From: Pseudomonas vranovensis DSM 16006
GTDB taxonomy: Bacteria; Pseudomonadota; Gammaproteobacteria; Pseudomonadales; Pseudomonadaceae
Direction of reading: 5' to 3'
DNA length: 64,000 nucleotides
Assembly: GCF_000425805.1 (NCBI RefSeq)
Contig: NZ_AUED01000011.1
Location: 1-64,000 of the forward strand
Shown here one piece after another: positions 50,704 to 59,056 of this stretch (position 1 is its first letter; each line of letters begins with the position of its first letter). A program made the position numbers and the translations under genes. The notes beneath the pieces are model-generated. The model was not told where the DNA came from. It was given only the letters and a program-made list of their open reading frames with translations, and ran no database searches.

Positions 50704-50704
50704 C

Positions 50705-51433
50705 ATGCTGCCCTTCTGGATTGCCCTGCAGTTCCTGAGCAGCCTGCCAGTACGCTTGTCGGGGCTGCCCGCGCCCGAACAGATGGGGCGCTCGGTGCTC
50801 TGTTACCCGCTGGTAGGCCTGTTGTTCGGTGGGTTGCTGTGGGGGCTCGATACCGTGCTCGATGGCAGCCCGCTACTGTTGCATTCCGCCTTGCTGCTCA
50901 GCGCCTGGGTACTGCTCAGTGGCGCGTTGCACCTGGACGGCCTGGCCGACAGCGCCGATGCCTGGCTGGGCGGTTTCGGTGACCGCGAGCGCACCTTGCT
51001 GATCATGCAAGACCCGCGCAGCGGGCCGATCGCCGTGGTCACCCTGATACTGGTGCTGTTGCTCAAGTTCTGCGCGTTGCTGGCATTGATCGAGAGCGGG
51101 GAGGGCATTCTGTTGGTGCTGGTGCCGCTGACCGGCAGGGCAGCGTTGTTGGGGCTGTTTCTGACTACGCCCTATGTCCGCGCCGGTGGCCTGGGGCAGG
51201 CACTGGCCGATCACCTGCCGCGCCGCAGTGCTGGGTGGGTGTTGCTCGCCAGCGCAGGCGCATGTGTGCTTTTGGCAGGGCTGAAGGGCGCCTGGGTTTT
51301 GATTGCGGCAGCGCTGGCATTTTTTGCCGTGCGCCAACTGATGATCCGCCGCCTGGGCGGCACCACCGGCGACACGGCGGGGGCGTTGGTGGAGCTGCTT
51401 GAGCTGGTGGTGTTGATCACCCTGGCGCTGTAA
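50705..51433 (+). CDS. cobS: Cobalamin-5'-phosphate synthase
   Basis: CobS (CobV) joins adenosylcobinamide-GDP with alpha-ribazole (phosphate) at the membrane. The 242-residue protein is strongly hydrophobic with about six helices and carries the signature GALHLDGLADSADAWLGG followed by IMQDPRSGPIAVV. It is the last gene of the operon. The ATG is set by the MLPFWIALQFLSSLP start, one base after the phosphatase stop. Confidence 0.94.
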   Translation: MLPFWIALQFLSSLPVRLSGLPAPEQMGRSVLCYPLVGLLFGGLLWGLDTVLDGSPLLLHSALLLSAWVLLSGALHLDGLADSADAWLGGFGDRERTLLIMQDPRSGPIAVVTLILVLLLKFCALLALIESGEGILLVLVPLTGRAALLGLFLTTPYVRAGGLGQALADHLPRRSAGWVLLASAGACVLLAGLKGAWVLIAAALAFFAVRQLMIRRLGGTTGDTAGALVELLELVVLITLAL

Positions 51434-51465
51434 CTCGGCAGGAAAAGCTTGCCGTTCAGGCATTG

Positions 51466-51479
51466 CGGGTATATACACG
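51466..51479. promoter_or_regulatory. Candidate MarR operator at the marR start
   Basis: CGGGTATATACACG matches 13 of 14 bases of the perfect palindrome found before the MFS gene. It ends four bases before the marR ATG and contains a TATATA that could be the -10. Confidence 0.65.
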
Positions 51480-51483
51480 CATT

Positions 51484-51888
51484 ATGTTGACCAGTGAATG
51501 CATCTGCACCCATCTGCGTCGTGCTGCCCGTGGGGTCAGCCGACATTATGACGAAGCCCTTGAAGGCTTCGGGATCAATGTCGCGCAGTTTTCCCTGCTG
51601 CGGCACCTGCGCCGGCTCGACCAGCCCAGTATCTCGACCCTTGCCGAGGCCATGGGGCTGGACCGCAGCACCTTGGGCCGCAACCTCAAGGTGCTGGAGG
51701 CCGAAGGCCTGGTGGCGCTGGCCGAAGGACGGGATCTGCGCAATCGCCTGGTGCTGCTGACCGAGCAGGGCGCGGCGAGGTTGCAGGCTGCAGAACCTGC
51801 CTGGGAGCAAGCGCAGAAATGCCTGGTCGCGACCTTGGGTGAAGGCCAGCGCGATGAACTGGTGCGCCTGCTGGAGCTGTTGTCCTGA
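51484..51888 (+). CDS. MarR-family transcriptional regulator
   Basis: This is a 134-residue winged-helix repressor of the MarR type, with the wing-helix region VAQFSLLRHLRRLDQPSISTLAEAMGLDRSTLGRNLKVLEAEGLVAL. A short N-terminal cysteine pair (CICTH) is notable as a possible redox sensor. The only suitable ATG lies directly after an operator-like palindrome with no ribosome site, so the message may be leaderless. It precedes an MFS transporter gene with its own copy of the palindrome, which points to control of itself and the pump. Confidence 0.88.
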   Translation: MLTSECICTHLRRAARGVSRHYDEALEGFGINVAQFSLLRHLRRLDQPSISTLAEAMGLDRSTLGRNLKVLEAEGLVALAEGRDLRNRLVLLTEQGAARLQAAEPAWEQAQKCLVATLGEGQRDELVRLLELLS

Positions 51889-51906
51889 GCTTTTTACGAC
51901 TGTAAG

Positions 51907-51920
51907 CGGGTATATACCCG
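51907..51920. promoter_or_regulatory. Candidate MarR operator before the MFS gene
   Basis: CGGGTATATACCCG is a perfect 14-bp palindrome in the 65-bp gap between marR and the MFS gene, and nearly identical to the site at 51466-51479. Confidence 0.7.
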
Positions 51921-51953
51921 TAAGACCCTTGCGGCTTTCTGGAGAAATCAATA

Positions 51954-53156
51954 ATGACATCGGTATGGCGAACCAGTGGTTGGATTCTCCTGGGGGCTGC
52001 GTTGATCCTGGCGTTGTCGCTAGGGGTGCGGCATGGCTTCGGCCTGTTCCTGGCGCCCATGAGCGCCGACTTCGGTTGGGGCCGTGAAGTGTTCGCCTTT
52101 GCCATTGCCCTGCAGAACCTGATCTGGGGCCTGGCCCAGCCGTTTGCCGGCGCCCTGGCCGATCGCCTGGGGGCGGCAAAGGTGGTGATCGTCGGCGGTA
52201 TCCTCTATGCCGCCGGGCTGGTGTTGATGGGGATGTCCGATTCGGCGCTGACTCTGTCACTGAGTGCGGGCCTGCTGATCGGTATCGGCCTGTCCGGAAC
52301 CTCGTTCTCGGTGATTCTCGGCGTGGTCGGGCGCGCCGTGCCTGCTGAAAAACGCAGCATGGCCATGGGCATCGCCAGTGCCGCCGGCTCCTTCGGCCAG
52401 TTCGCCATGCTGCCGGGTACCCTCGGCCTGATCGGCTGGCTGGGTTGGTCGGCGGCTTTGCTGGTGTTGGGCTTGCTGGTGGCGTTCATCGTGCCGTTGG
52501 TGGGCCTGTTGAAGGACCGTCCACTGCCCAGCCATGGCGCCGAGCAGACCCTCGGCCAGGCCCTGCGCGAGGCGTGTTCGCATTCTGGCTTCTGGCTGCT
52601 GGCCCTGGGCTTTTTTGTCTGCGGCTTCCAGGTGGTGTTCATTGGTGTACACCTGCCGGCCTACCTGGTCGACCAGCACCTGCCGGCCACCATCGGTACC
52701 ACGGTGTTGGCGCTGGTCGGGCTGTTCAATATCGTTGGCACCTACACCGCCGGCTGGCTTGGCGGGCGCATGTCCAAGCCGCGCCTGCTGACAGCGCTGT
52801 ACCTGCTGCGCGCGGTGGTGATCGTGCTGTTCCTGTGGGCGCCGGTGACCCAGTTCAGTGCTTACCTGTTCGGTATTGCCATGGGGCTGCTGTGGCTGTC
52901 GACGGTGCCGTTGACCAACGGCACGGTGGCAACGCTCTTTGGTGTGCGCAACTTGTCGATGCTCGGCGGTATCGTCTTCCTGTTCCATCAACTGGGCGCC
53001 TTCCTTGGCGGCTGGCTGGGCGGAGTGGTGTATGACCAGACCGGCAATTACGACTTGGTCTGGCAGATCTCGATCCTGCTCAGCCTGCTGGCGGCAGCGC
53101 TCAACTGGCCGGTGCGCGAGCGCCCCGTAGCACGCCTGCAGGCGCAAGCGGCATGA
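51954..53156 (+). CDS. MFS transporter
   Basis: This is a 400-residue protein with twelve predicted membrane helices. The family loop motifs are visible: the loop 2-3 GALADRLGAAKVV and the symmetric GWLGGRMSKPRLL. The N-terminal block (SLGVRHGFGLFLAPMSADFGWGREVFAFAIALQNL) resembles the oxalate/formate and YbfB-type branch. The substrate is unknown; MarR control suggests export of, or response to, an aromatic or toxic compound. GGAG precedes the ATG. A 40-residue membrane protein gene is coupled at its end. Confidence 0.9.
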   Translation: MTSVWRTSGWILLGAALILALSLGVRHGFGLFLAPMSADFGWGREVFAFAIALQNLIWGLAQPFAGALADRLGAAKVVIVGGILYAAGLVLMGMSDSALTLSLSAGLLIGIGLSGTSFSVILGVVGRAVPAEKRSMAMGIASAAGSFGQFAMLPGTLGLIGWLGWSAALLVLGLLVAFIVPLVGLLKDRPLPSHGAEQTLGQALREACSHSGFWLLALGFFVCGFQVVFIGVHLPAYLVDQHLPATIGTTVLALVGLFNIVGTYTAGWLGGRMSKPRLLTALYLLRAVVIVLFLWAPVTQFSAYLFGIAMGLLWLSTVPLTNGTVATLFGVRNLSMLGGIVFLFHQLGAFLGGWLGGVVYDQTGNYDLVWQISILLSLLAAALNWPVRERPVARLQAQAA

Positions 53157-53275
53157 GCCGGCTTGCCCTGCGCGGCCTGCTCGCCGTTGCAGCGCTGCTG
53201 CTGTTGGCGCTGGTCTGGTGGGGTTGGCATAAGGGCGGCCTGGCGTTGATGCAGTTGGGCATGGGCGTGTGCTAG
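53153..53275 (+). CDS. 40-residue single-pass membrane protein
   Basis: An ATG overlapping the MFS stop (ATGA) opens a frame of 40 codons. Residues about 7-25 form a hydrophobic helix ([20 protein letters not shown]), preceded by arginines and followed by a short tail ending in Cys. The coupling to the MFS gene and the clean membrane segment support a real small protein, perhaps a transporter accessory. No homologue is known to me. Confidence 0.55.
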   Translation: MSRLALRGLLAVAALLLLALVWWGWHKGGLALMQLGMGVC

Positions 53276-53318
53276 GAGTAATCTGGCGTTTCCACGCCGG
53301 TTCAAAGGAGAGATGACG

Positions 53319-53870
53319 ATGCGCGCACGCTGGATGTTGGTTCCACTGTTCACTCTGATGGCAGCAGCCTCTGCGCAGGCCGCCGACTGCCCGGCGCTGC
53401 TCAAGGGCAGCCTGCCGGAACTACGCGGCAAGGAGCAGATCGACCTGTGCCAACGCTTTGCCGGCAAGCCACTGGTGGTGGTCAACACGGCCAGCTACTG
53501 CGGCTTTGCCCCTCAGTTCGAGGGCCTGGAAGGGGTGTACAAGACCTACCACGAGCAGGGCCTGGAAATGCTGGGCGTACCGTCCAACGACTTCAAGCAG
53601 GAAGACGCCGACGCTGAAAAGACCGCCAAGGTCTGCTATGCCAACTACGGCGTTACCTTCACCATGACCAAGGCCCAGCCGGTCCGCGGCAAAGACGCTA
53701 CGCCACTGTTCAAGGAACTGGCCGAGCAGAGCGTTGCGCCGAAATGGAATTTCTACAAATACGTGGTCGACCGCCAGGGCAAGGTGATCGCCAATTTCTC
53801 CAGCCTGACCAAGCCGGATGATCCGGCGTTCACGGCCGCTATCGAGAAAGCCATCGCTTCGCAGCCGTGA
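53319..53870 (+). CDS. Periplasmic glutathione peroxidase-family protein
   Basis: This is a 183-residue precursor with a signal peptide ([21 protein letters not shown]) and a thioredoxin-fold peroxidase domain: the catalytic Cys in [16 protein letters not shown], the conserved [12 protein letters not shown] in place of the more usual CNQFG, and the WNF motif in [10 protein letters not shown]. It reduces hydroperoxides, probably with thioredoxin-like partners. The second ATG is used since AGGAG is better spaced from it. Confidence 0.9.
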   Translation: MRARWMLVPLFTLMAAASAQAADCPALLKGSLPELRGKEQIDLCQRFAGKPLVVVNTASYCGFAPQFEGLEGVYKTYHEQGLEMLGVPSNDFKQEDADAEKTAKVCYANYGVTFTMTKAQPVRGKDATPLFKELAEQSVAPKWNFYKYVVDRQGKVIANFSSLTKPDDPAFTAAIEKAIASQP

Positions 53871-53879
53871 ACTGCAGCG

Positions 53880-54137
53880 TCAGTGGTGTGGGTGGACGGT
53901 CCAGGCAACCAGCTTGAGCACGACCGGGCGCACTACCAGCACACAGGCAAAGGCGACCGGCATGGCCAGTTGATAGGCCTTGAGCACGTGGCCCAGGTAG
54001 TGATCGTCGATACCGGCAGTGGCGGCGGTGATCACGAAGCACATCAGTAGGGCCATGATCGCCGACATGTAGAAGGCAAACACATACGGGGTGGCGCGAG
54101 GGCCGAGCTTGCGACGGCTGCGAGTCTGTGTGGTCAT
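53880..54137 (-). CDS. DUF2798 membrane protein
   Basis: This is an 85-residue protein with two membrane helices (FAFYMSAIMALLMCFVITAATAG and AMPVAFACVLVVRPVVLKLV), as in DUF2798. Function is unknown. AAGGAG precedes the ATG. It is divergent from the LysR gene 117 bp away, the arrangement expected of a regulator and its target, and converges on the peroxidase gene nine bases from its stop. Confidence 0.87.
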   Translation of the reverse strand: MTTQTRSRRKLGPRATPYVFAFYMSAIMALLMCFVITAATAGIDDHYLGHVLKAYQLAMPVAFACVLVVRPVVLKLVAWTVHPHH

Positions 54138-54254
54138 GCGGGCTCCTTGTGATGAGGTGGGTTGCGCAGCCTAACAAGCTCACCGCGCACCCAGGTAGAC
54201 GAGACCGGCTTAGGTCTTTATAAAGGGATTCTTACGAATGCCGGACAGGACCGT

Positions 54255-55187
54255 ATGAATCTGCTGGGCTCGATCAAGAGTTTCATCAAAGTGGTGGAAG
54301 CCGGCAGCATTGCCGGTGGTGCCCGCAGCCTGGGTTTGAGCGCTGCCGCCGTGAGCCAGAATATCGCCCGTCTCGAATCGCACCTGGATGTTCGGCTGCT
54401 GTCGCGTACCACGCGCAGCATGGCGCTTACTCCCAGTGGCACGCTCTACTATGAGAAGGTCAAGCATATCGAGCGCGACCTCGAGTTGGCGCAGTTGGCG
54501 GTGACCACGCCGGAGTGCGAGCCCAGGGGGCGCTTGTGCATCGCATCATCGTCGGCCTTCGGGCGTCATGTGCTGGCCCCGCTGATTCCTGCTTTCAGCG
54601 CCCGCTATCCGCAGCTTTCGATTGAACTGATTACGAATGATCGGCGGGTCAACCATGCCCAGGAGGGTGTGGACGTCAGTATTCGTATCAAGCCCCAGCT
54701 TGAAGACGGGCTGCTGGCACGACGGATCGCCCGGGTGCCGTTCATTTGTTGCGCTTCAAGCGAGTACCTCGCGCAAGCGGGATGGCCGGCAGCGCCCGAG
54801 CAATTGGCGGAGCATCGCTGCCTGGTGTTCCGCTACCCGGTTGATGGACGATTCTTGCGCTGGGGCTTTGTTCGCGACGGGCTGCGTTTTGATGCCGAAT
54901 TCGGCAATGTGCTGATCAGCGACGATATTGATGTATTGACCCAGATGGCGGTCAACCATGGCGGTATTGCACGCCTGGCCGAGTTCGTCGCGCGTCCCTT
55001 TATCGAGCGCGGGCAGTTGGTGCCGCTGTTTGAATACACACAGCCGACGCGGCCCTATGCGCATACCGAGCCAATGGACATCTACCTGTGCGTGGCCGAT
55101 CGCTTTGCCATGACCCCCAAGGTGCGGGTGTTCATGGACTACCTGCAAAGCAATCTCACGCAAGCCTGGCCGTGTGAGCAGGCATGA
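54255..55187 (+). CDS. LysR-family transcriptional regulator
   Basis: This is a 310-residue regulator. The N-terminal helix-turn-helix covers SIKSFIKVVEAGSIAGGARSLGLSAAAVSQNIARLESHL with the typical RLLSRTTRSMALT wing. A periplasmic-binding-like effector domain follows. GGA precedes the ATG. The DUF2798 gene is divergent and is the likely target; the effector is unknown. Confidence 0.92.
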   Translation: MNLLGSIKSFIKVVEAGSIAGGARSLGLSAAAVSQNIARLESHLDVRLLSRTTRSMALTPSGTLYYEKVKHIERDLELAQLAVTTPECEPRGRLCIASSSAFGRHVLAPLIPAFSARYPQLSIELITNDRRVNHAQEGVDVSIRIKPQLEDGLLARRIARVPFICCASSEYLAQAGWPAAPEQLAEHRCLVFRYPVDGRFLRWGFVRDGLRFDAEFGNVLISDDIDVLTQMAVNHGGIARLAEFVARPFIERGQLVPLFEYTQPTRPYAHTEPMDIYLCVADRFAMTPKVRVFMDYLQSNLTQAWPCEQA

Positions 55188-55215
55188 AAAAACCGCCGAG
55201 AAAGGCGGTTTTTTT
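55188..55215. terminator. Terminator between the LysR gene and the FadL-type gene
   Basis: AAAAAACCGCC, loop GAGAAA, GGCGGTTTTTTT has A- and T-runs on both sides. It serves both convergent genes. Confidence 0.92.
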
Positions 55216-55232
55216 GTGTTGCCAGCGTTGAA

Positions 55233-56492
55233 TCAGAAGCGGTAGGTGAGCGATGCACCGATACCGTGAGCGCTGTTCTCGTATTTGGCCTTGTAGGCAC
55301 CCTTGGTAGGGCTGGCCAGGTTGACCTTGGTGTCTTCTTCCCACAGGTAGGAGTAGGCCAGGTCGATGGTCATGTCGTCGGTCGGGCTGTAGCCGGCGCC
55401 CAGGCTGAACACACGGCGGTCGCCCGTCGGGATGCGTGGCGAGCGGTCGTGGTTGTTGGTCGGCGACTGGTCGACGGTGAAGCCGGTACGCAGGACCCAC
55501 TCTTTGTTCAGCTTGTACGAGGCACCGACGGCGTGAGCCCAGGTGTCGTGCCAGTTCTGCTCTTCGCTGATGGTGCCGAATTGGCCAGCCAGCGGGGCAG
55601 GCACTTCGTTGTTGACGGTGATCGCTTCCAGGCGGCTCCAGCGGGTCCAGGTGCTGCCCGCGTAGAGGGTCCACTGGTCATCCAGCTCGTGGGTAACCGA
55701 GAGGTCTACCGATTCCGGGGTTTTGATCTTCAGTTCGGCGTCGAACTTGCTGCCGCTGAACGGGCCGATCAGGGCCGAGTTGACCTTGGTGTTGCCCTCG
55801 AGCTTGTAGTCGACCATCGAGTGGTAGGTCAGACCCAAGCGAGTGCTGTCGGTAGCTTGTACCAGGACACCGATGTTGTAGCCGACGGCAGTGTCGTCAC
55901 CCTTGATCTTCACTTCGCCATCGTTGAAGCCAGGCGTACGTGGGTTGAGGATGTTCGAGCTCAGTTCGCCCTTGATGCGGTTGAAGGTCGGGCCGAAACC
56001 GATCGAGACCTTGTCGTTGAAGGCGTAGCTGACAGTAGGCTGGAAGGTGATGACTTCGACGTAGCTTTTCTTGGCCCAGTAGCGGCTCTGCGCTTCGTCT
56101 TCGTATTCGGTCACCAGGCCGAAGGGTGCATAGACGCCGAAACCGACGGTCCATTTGTCATCGATGGGCTTGACGTAGTAGCCCATGGGCACGCCAACGA
56201 AGGGCACCATGTCGCCATCGTTGCTGCCACCAAAGGTGCCGCTGCCCGAGATATCGGACTTGGCGATGACGGCGGCGGCGCCGACAGTCACTTGTTCGCG
56301 TTTCAGGCGTGACATACCGGCAGGGTTGCCGAATACGGTGCTGGCATCATCGGCAGAGGAAGAACGACCCGCGAAACCTGTGCCCATGCCGCTGACGCTT
56401 TGTTCGTTGAGGGCAAAGCCGCTGGCGAACAGTTGAGTCGAGGCGAGTGTGACGGCGAGGCTGAGAGAGGTTTTGAGCATTACTTTTTTCAT
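55233..56492 (-). CDS. FadL/TodX-family outer membrane transporter
   Basis: This is a 419-residue precursor with a signal peptide (MKKVMLKTSLSLAVTLASTQLFA) and the mature N-terminus SGFALNEQSVSGMGTGFAG, the S3-kink-type hatch of FadL proteins, with the conserved NPAGMSRL. The C-terminus ends YRF, the outer-membrane barrel signal. Such channels take up long-chain fatty acids or aromatic hydrocarbons. GGAG precedes the ATG. Confidence 0.93.
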   Translation of the reverse strand: MKKVMLKTSLSLAVTLASTQLFASGFALNEQSVSGMGTGFAGRSSSADDASTVFGNPAGMSRLKREQVTVGAAAVIAKSDISGSGTFGGSNDGDMVPFVGVPMGYYVKPIDDKWTVGFGVYAPFGLVTEYEDEAQSRYWAKKSYVEVITFQPTVSYAFNDKVSIGFGPTFNRIKGELSSNILNPRTPGFNDGEVKIKGDDTAVGYNIGVLVQATDSTRLGLTYHSMVDYKLEGNTKVNSALIGPFSGSKFDAELKIKTPESVDLSVTHELDDQWTLYAGSTWTRWSRLEAITVNNEVPAPLAGQFGTISEEQNWHDTWAHAVGASYKLNKEWVLRTGFTVDQSPTNNHDRSPRIPTGDRRVFSLGAGYSPTDDMTIDLAYSYLWEEDTKVNLASPTKGAYKAKYENSAHGIGASLTYRF

Positions 56493-56638
56493 TATTAGAA
56501 CTCCTTGGGATCTCCGGGGCGGAAATTACCAACATTTCGCCCGCAGCGCTATAGGCTGTATCGCAGGAGATAGAGCGGTTTTGTAGGACAATCCGACCAA
56601 AATGGCGGGTATTTTCCGATTAAGGTGTGCAGTGACTA

Positions 56639-57121
56639 TCAGCAGGCCTGAAGAGTCACAGGGGCGATGCAGGTTTGCCATGCGCTGGTGAAATCGCGCA
56701 GGCGGCCCTGGGGGTGAAAGGTCTGGCGCCAGATGCGCGCAAGCCCGAGCAAGTCATCTGCAGGAGGGAGTTCTGGTGCCTGTTCTTCGATCAACATCCA
56801 GGCAATGGCGGTGGCGTAGCGCAGGTTTACCGTGAGTTCAAGGTGCGGGCCGGCGAGGAAGGCATGCTGGCTGGCGAGGCCGCGGACCAGGCTGGCGAGG
56901 TCCGGGTCGCGGGCCAGGAACTGGTCCCAGAGTGACTGGTGGCGCAGTTCGCCAATGCGGTATAGGCCGTGCCCACGTCGATCATGCAGGGCCGAGCCGA
57001 GTGCGGACTGGCTGGCGGCAACACCGAGTAACAATGCTTCGGCACTCGCGCAGTGACGGCCCAGGTAAATCAGGGTCGGGCGGATCACAAACTGGCTCAA
57101 CTCGCTCGCGGCGATACCCAT
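56639..57121 (-). CDS. Uncharacterised 160-residue protein
   Basis: The soluble, mostly helical protein (MGIAASELSQFVIRPTLIYLGRH...) has a recognisable GSALHDRRGHGLYRIGE segment but no family I can name. GAGGG lies just before the ATG. It precedes the FadL-type gene in the same direction after 146 bp. Confidence 0.75.
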   Translation of the reverse strand: MGIAASELSQFVIRPTLIYLGRHCASAEALLLGVAASQSALGSALHDRRGHGLYRIGELRHQSLWDQFLARDPDLASLVRGLASQHAFLAGPHLELTVNLRYATAIAWMLIEEQAPELPPADDLLGLARIWRQTFHPQGRLRDFTSAWQTCIAPVTLQAC

Positions 57122-57327
57122 AATGCCCTCGAACTGGAATTTGGCCGGCGGACGCTGGAGCTTGGCAGCTGGTGAGTCGGTCAGGCCCGCCGGAAGCGGC
57201 CTATGCCGCTTGAGTTGAAGTGTAGTGTCATATTCGCGCTGTAAAGGCCTGTTTTTAAAACATTTGTGGCTTTTAGTTATAAATCATATGCCCTGCAGCA
57301 ATTAAGCAACCTCCTGCAGCCAGGCAT

Positions 57328-57355
57328 AAAAAAGCCCCGCGAGAGGGCGGGGCTT
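57328..57355 (-). terminator. Terminator after the 74-residue gene
   Basis: On the minus strand, AAGCCCCGC, loop CCTCTC, GCGGGGCTT is followed by a run of T. It lies 24 bp past the gene's stop. Confidence 0.9.
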
Positions 57356-57378
57356 GAGCTGTTGCAGCGAAGCGCGGA

Positions 57379-57603
57379 TCAGGCAACCAGGGCCTGGCGG
57401 GTGCGCTCGATGACCGCTTGCAGCGGCTCGGCTTCGCTGTACTGCTCGGGGTATAGACGCTCGCTGTGACGGGCAATGCCGTGCTCATTGACCAAGGTGA
57501 AGCTGAAGCCGCCTTTGCGCGACGCCAGGATCAAGCAGCTCAGTGGGGCAAATGCCTGGGAGAGGGTGCGAATCGCAGCCTGAGTATGGATTGTATGAGT
57601 CAT
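57379..57603 (-). CDS. Uncharacterised 74-residue protein
   Basis: The small soluble protein (MTHTIHTQAAIRTLSQAF...) has a central SCLILASRKGGFSFTLVNEHG segment and an acidic helical end. The ATG is preceded by AGGA. It has its own clear terminator, which supports a real gene. No family is recognised. Confidence 0.7.
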   Translation of the reverse strand: MTHTIHTQAAIRTLSQAFAPLSCLILASRKGGFSFTLVNEHGIARHSERLYPEQYSEAEPLQAVIERTRQALVA

Positions 57604-58562
57604 AGTTATTAGATGTTCCTGCAATAGACACGGGTTCGATCCGTGCACACTTAAAACGTTCCAGTAACGCGGGCATTTAGGCCTGGGCGATGAACCTGTC
57701 TGGAACAGGGCAGCCAGTTTTGGGCGCATTTATCATGTGGCGCTGGGGCTGACTGGTAGGTACGTCAGAGGGCAGGCAACACACCGGGTCGAGGTTCTGA
57801 ATCCGCGGGTGAAGATCCTGATCAATCTGCAGGTTGGTTCGGTCAGAGTAAGAAGTGATTTACCTGGGAACCATCAAGTGGGCCGGTCCTGGTTTCAACA
57901 GGCGCTATCCAGGGGTGGGTAGGGCGCTGCAAGGACTGCTTTGGCCAGAATTGACTTTCAGCTTGGTACTAACGGCGGCAAGACTACCGTACAAGACGGA
58001 TCTTGGCAAGCTTTGGGTGCTTTTGTTTCGGGGAGCCGGCCAGTATGTCGCGTTTCGCGTTGTCTGTGAAGAGGCCGTTCCCATGGGTTGTGGCAGGGAA
58101 CGTGCCAAATTCGTGCAGGGAACTGCCTTTCTTTGGGGCGCTTGTACACACGTGGAGCAATCGATGTTACAGCTCTGCAACAGCCTCGTCCGAGGCTGCC
58201 AATGACTTGGCTGGGAACTTAAGTCAATGAAAAAAAACACTTATTTTAGCTGGTGAAAAAATCGTCAGTTTGAGCCAAAGCCCCATTCCATAGGGGTTTG
58301 CGGGGTCCATAAGGGGGTTGTCCACCGAGTTATCCACAGCTTCTGTGGATTGTCCCGAGCGCTTGCTCTAGGACGGGCGTGCCAGCTTTTTCCGACGTGT
58401 CCGACAATCTTCACGTAGGTTTCTGGTAGGGGGAAATTTCCCCAATCGGTGTCAATAAATAAACACGGAAATATTTTGAAAAAAAGTTTTGGGTGCGCTC
58501 GGGTCATTGTCTGAAAAATGGAGTAGAGTGGCGCGCCTTTCGAGTTGCCTTCGCTGTCTGTT
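57604..58562. other. 0.96-kb gene-poor stretch
   Basis: No convincing protein gene, tRNA or riboswitch is seen. The stretch holds a T-arm-like hairpin (57634-57650), a perfect short hairpin (CAGCCTCG-TC-CGAGGCTG, 58181-58198), an AT-rich part around 58227-58260, an inverted DnaA-box pair (58330-58353), and the promoter region of the Sel1-like gene. Frames open here lack ribosome sites and coding character. Confidence 0.55.
58330..58353. promoter_or_regulatory. Inverted pair of DnaA-type boxes
   Basis: A perfect TTATCCACA (58330-58338) faces a TGTGGATTG copy, so that ATCCACAG-CTT-CTGTGGAT (58332-58350) is a perfect inverted repeat. It lies about 210 bp before the Sel1-like gene. Confidence 0.6.
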
Positions 58563-58991
58563 ATGAAGTTTCGCGCCAAAATCCCTGCAATTTCTTCTGT
58601 TCAGCCGCCCTTGCCAGAGCCCAAGCGCTTCTCTTTGAAGGTTGCCTTGTGGCTGCTCGACAACCCGCGCCTGGGCGACAACCCCAACGTCAAGCATTTT
58701 GCCGGTCGACTGCTCAAGCAGCCTGCGCGCCAAGGCGTGGTGGTGGCGCAAAGCCGATTGGGGCAAATGCTCTGCCGTGACTGCGGCAATGCCCGTGACC
58801 GCCGTATCGGCCATGACTTGCTCCGCCAGGCCGCCCGCGCCGGCGACCGGCGCGCCCAGCTTGAATATGGCCGGCTGTGCGCCCAACCTCAGTTCAACGA
58901 ACCCGAGCAGGCCCGCTACTGGCTGGAACTGGCGGCGTCGCAGGGCTCCCAGGAAGCCCGGCGCCTGCTCAAGCAACTGCCAGACGCCTGA
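58563..58991 (+). CDS. Sel1-repeat-like protein
   Basis: This is a 142-residue helical protein. The C-terminal half contains Sel1/TPR-like helix pairs (GHDLLRQAARAGDRRAQLEYGRLC, then EPEQARYWLELAASQGSQEARRLL). The N-terminus is basic (MKFRAKIPAISSVQPP). Such repeats mediate protein contacts. The partner is unknown. It is followed by rmuC after 65 bp. Confidence 0.8.
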   Translation: MKFRAKIPAISSVQPPLPEPKRFSLKVALWLLDNPRLGDNPNVKHFAGRLLKQPARQGVVVAQSRLGQMLCRDCGNARDRRIGHDLLRQAARAGDRRAQLEYGRLCAQPQFNEPEQARYWLELAASQGSQEARRLLKQLPDA

Positions 58992-59056
58992 CTGCAGTTC
59001 AGCGGCAAGGCTGATAAGCTCAAGCGTTGATTTCAGGTGGGGGTGTGCAGGTGGCA

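Noticed and set aside
57634..57650. T-arm-like hairpin CACGG-GTTCGAT-CCGTG suggesting a tRNA
   Set aside because: The invariant G53-C61 pairing is out of register by one base, and no acceptor, D or anticodon arms are found around it.
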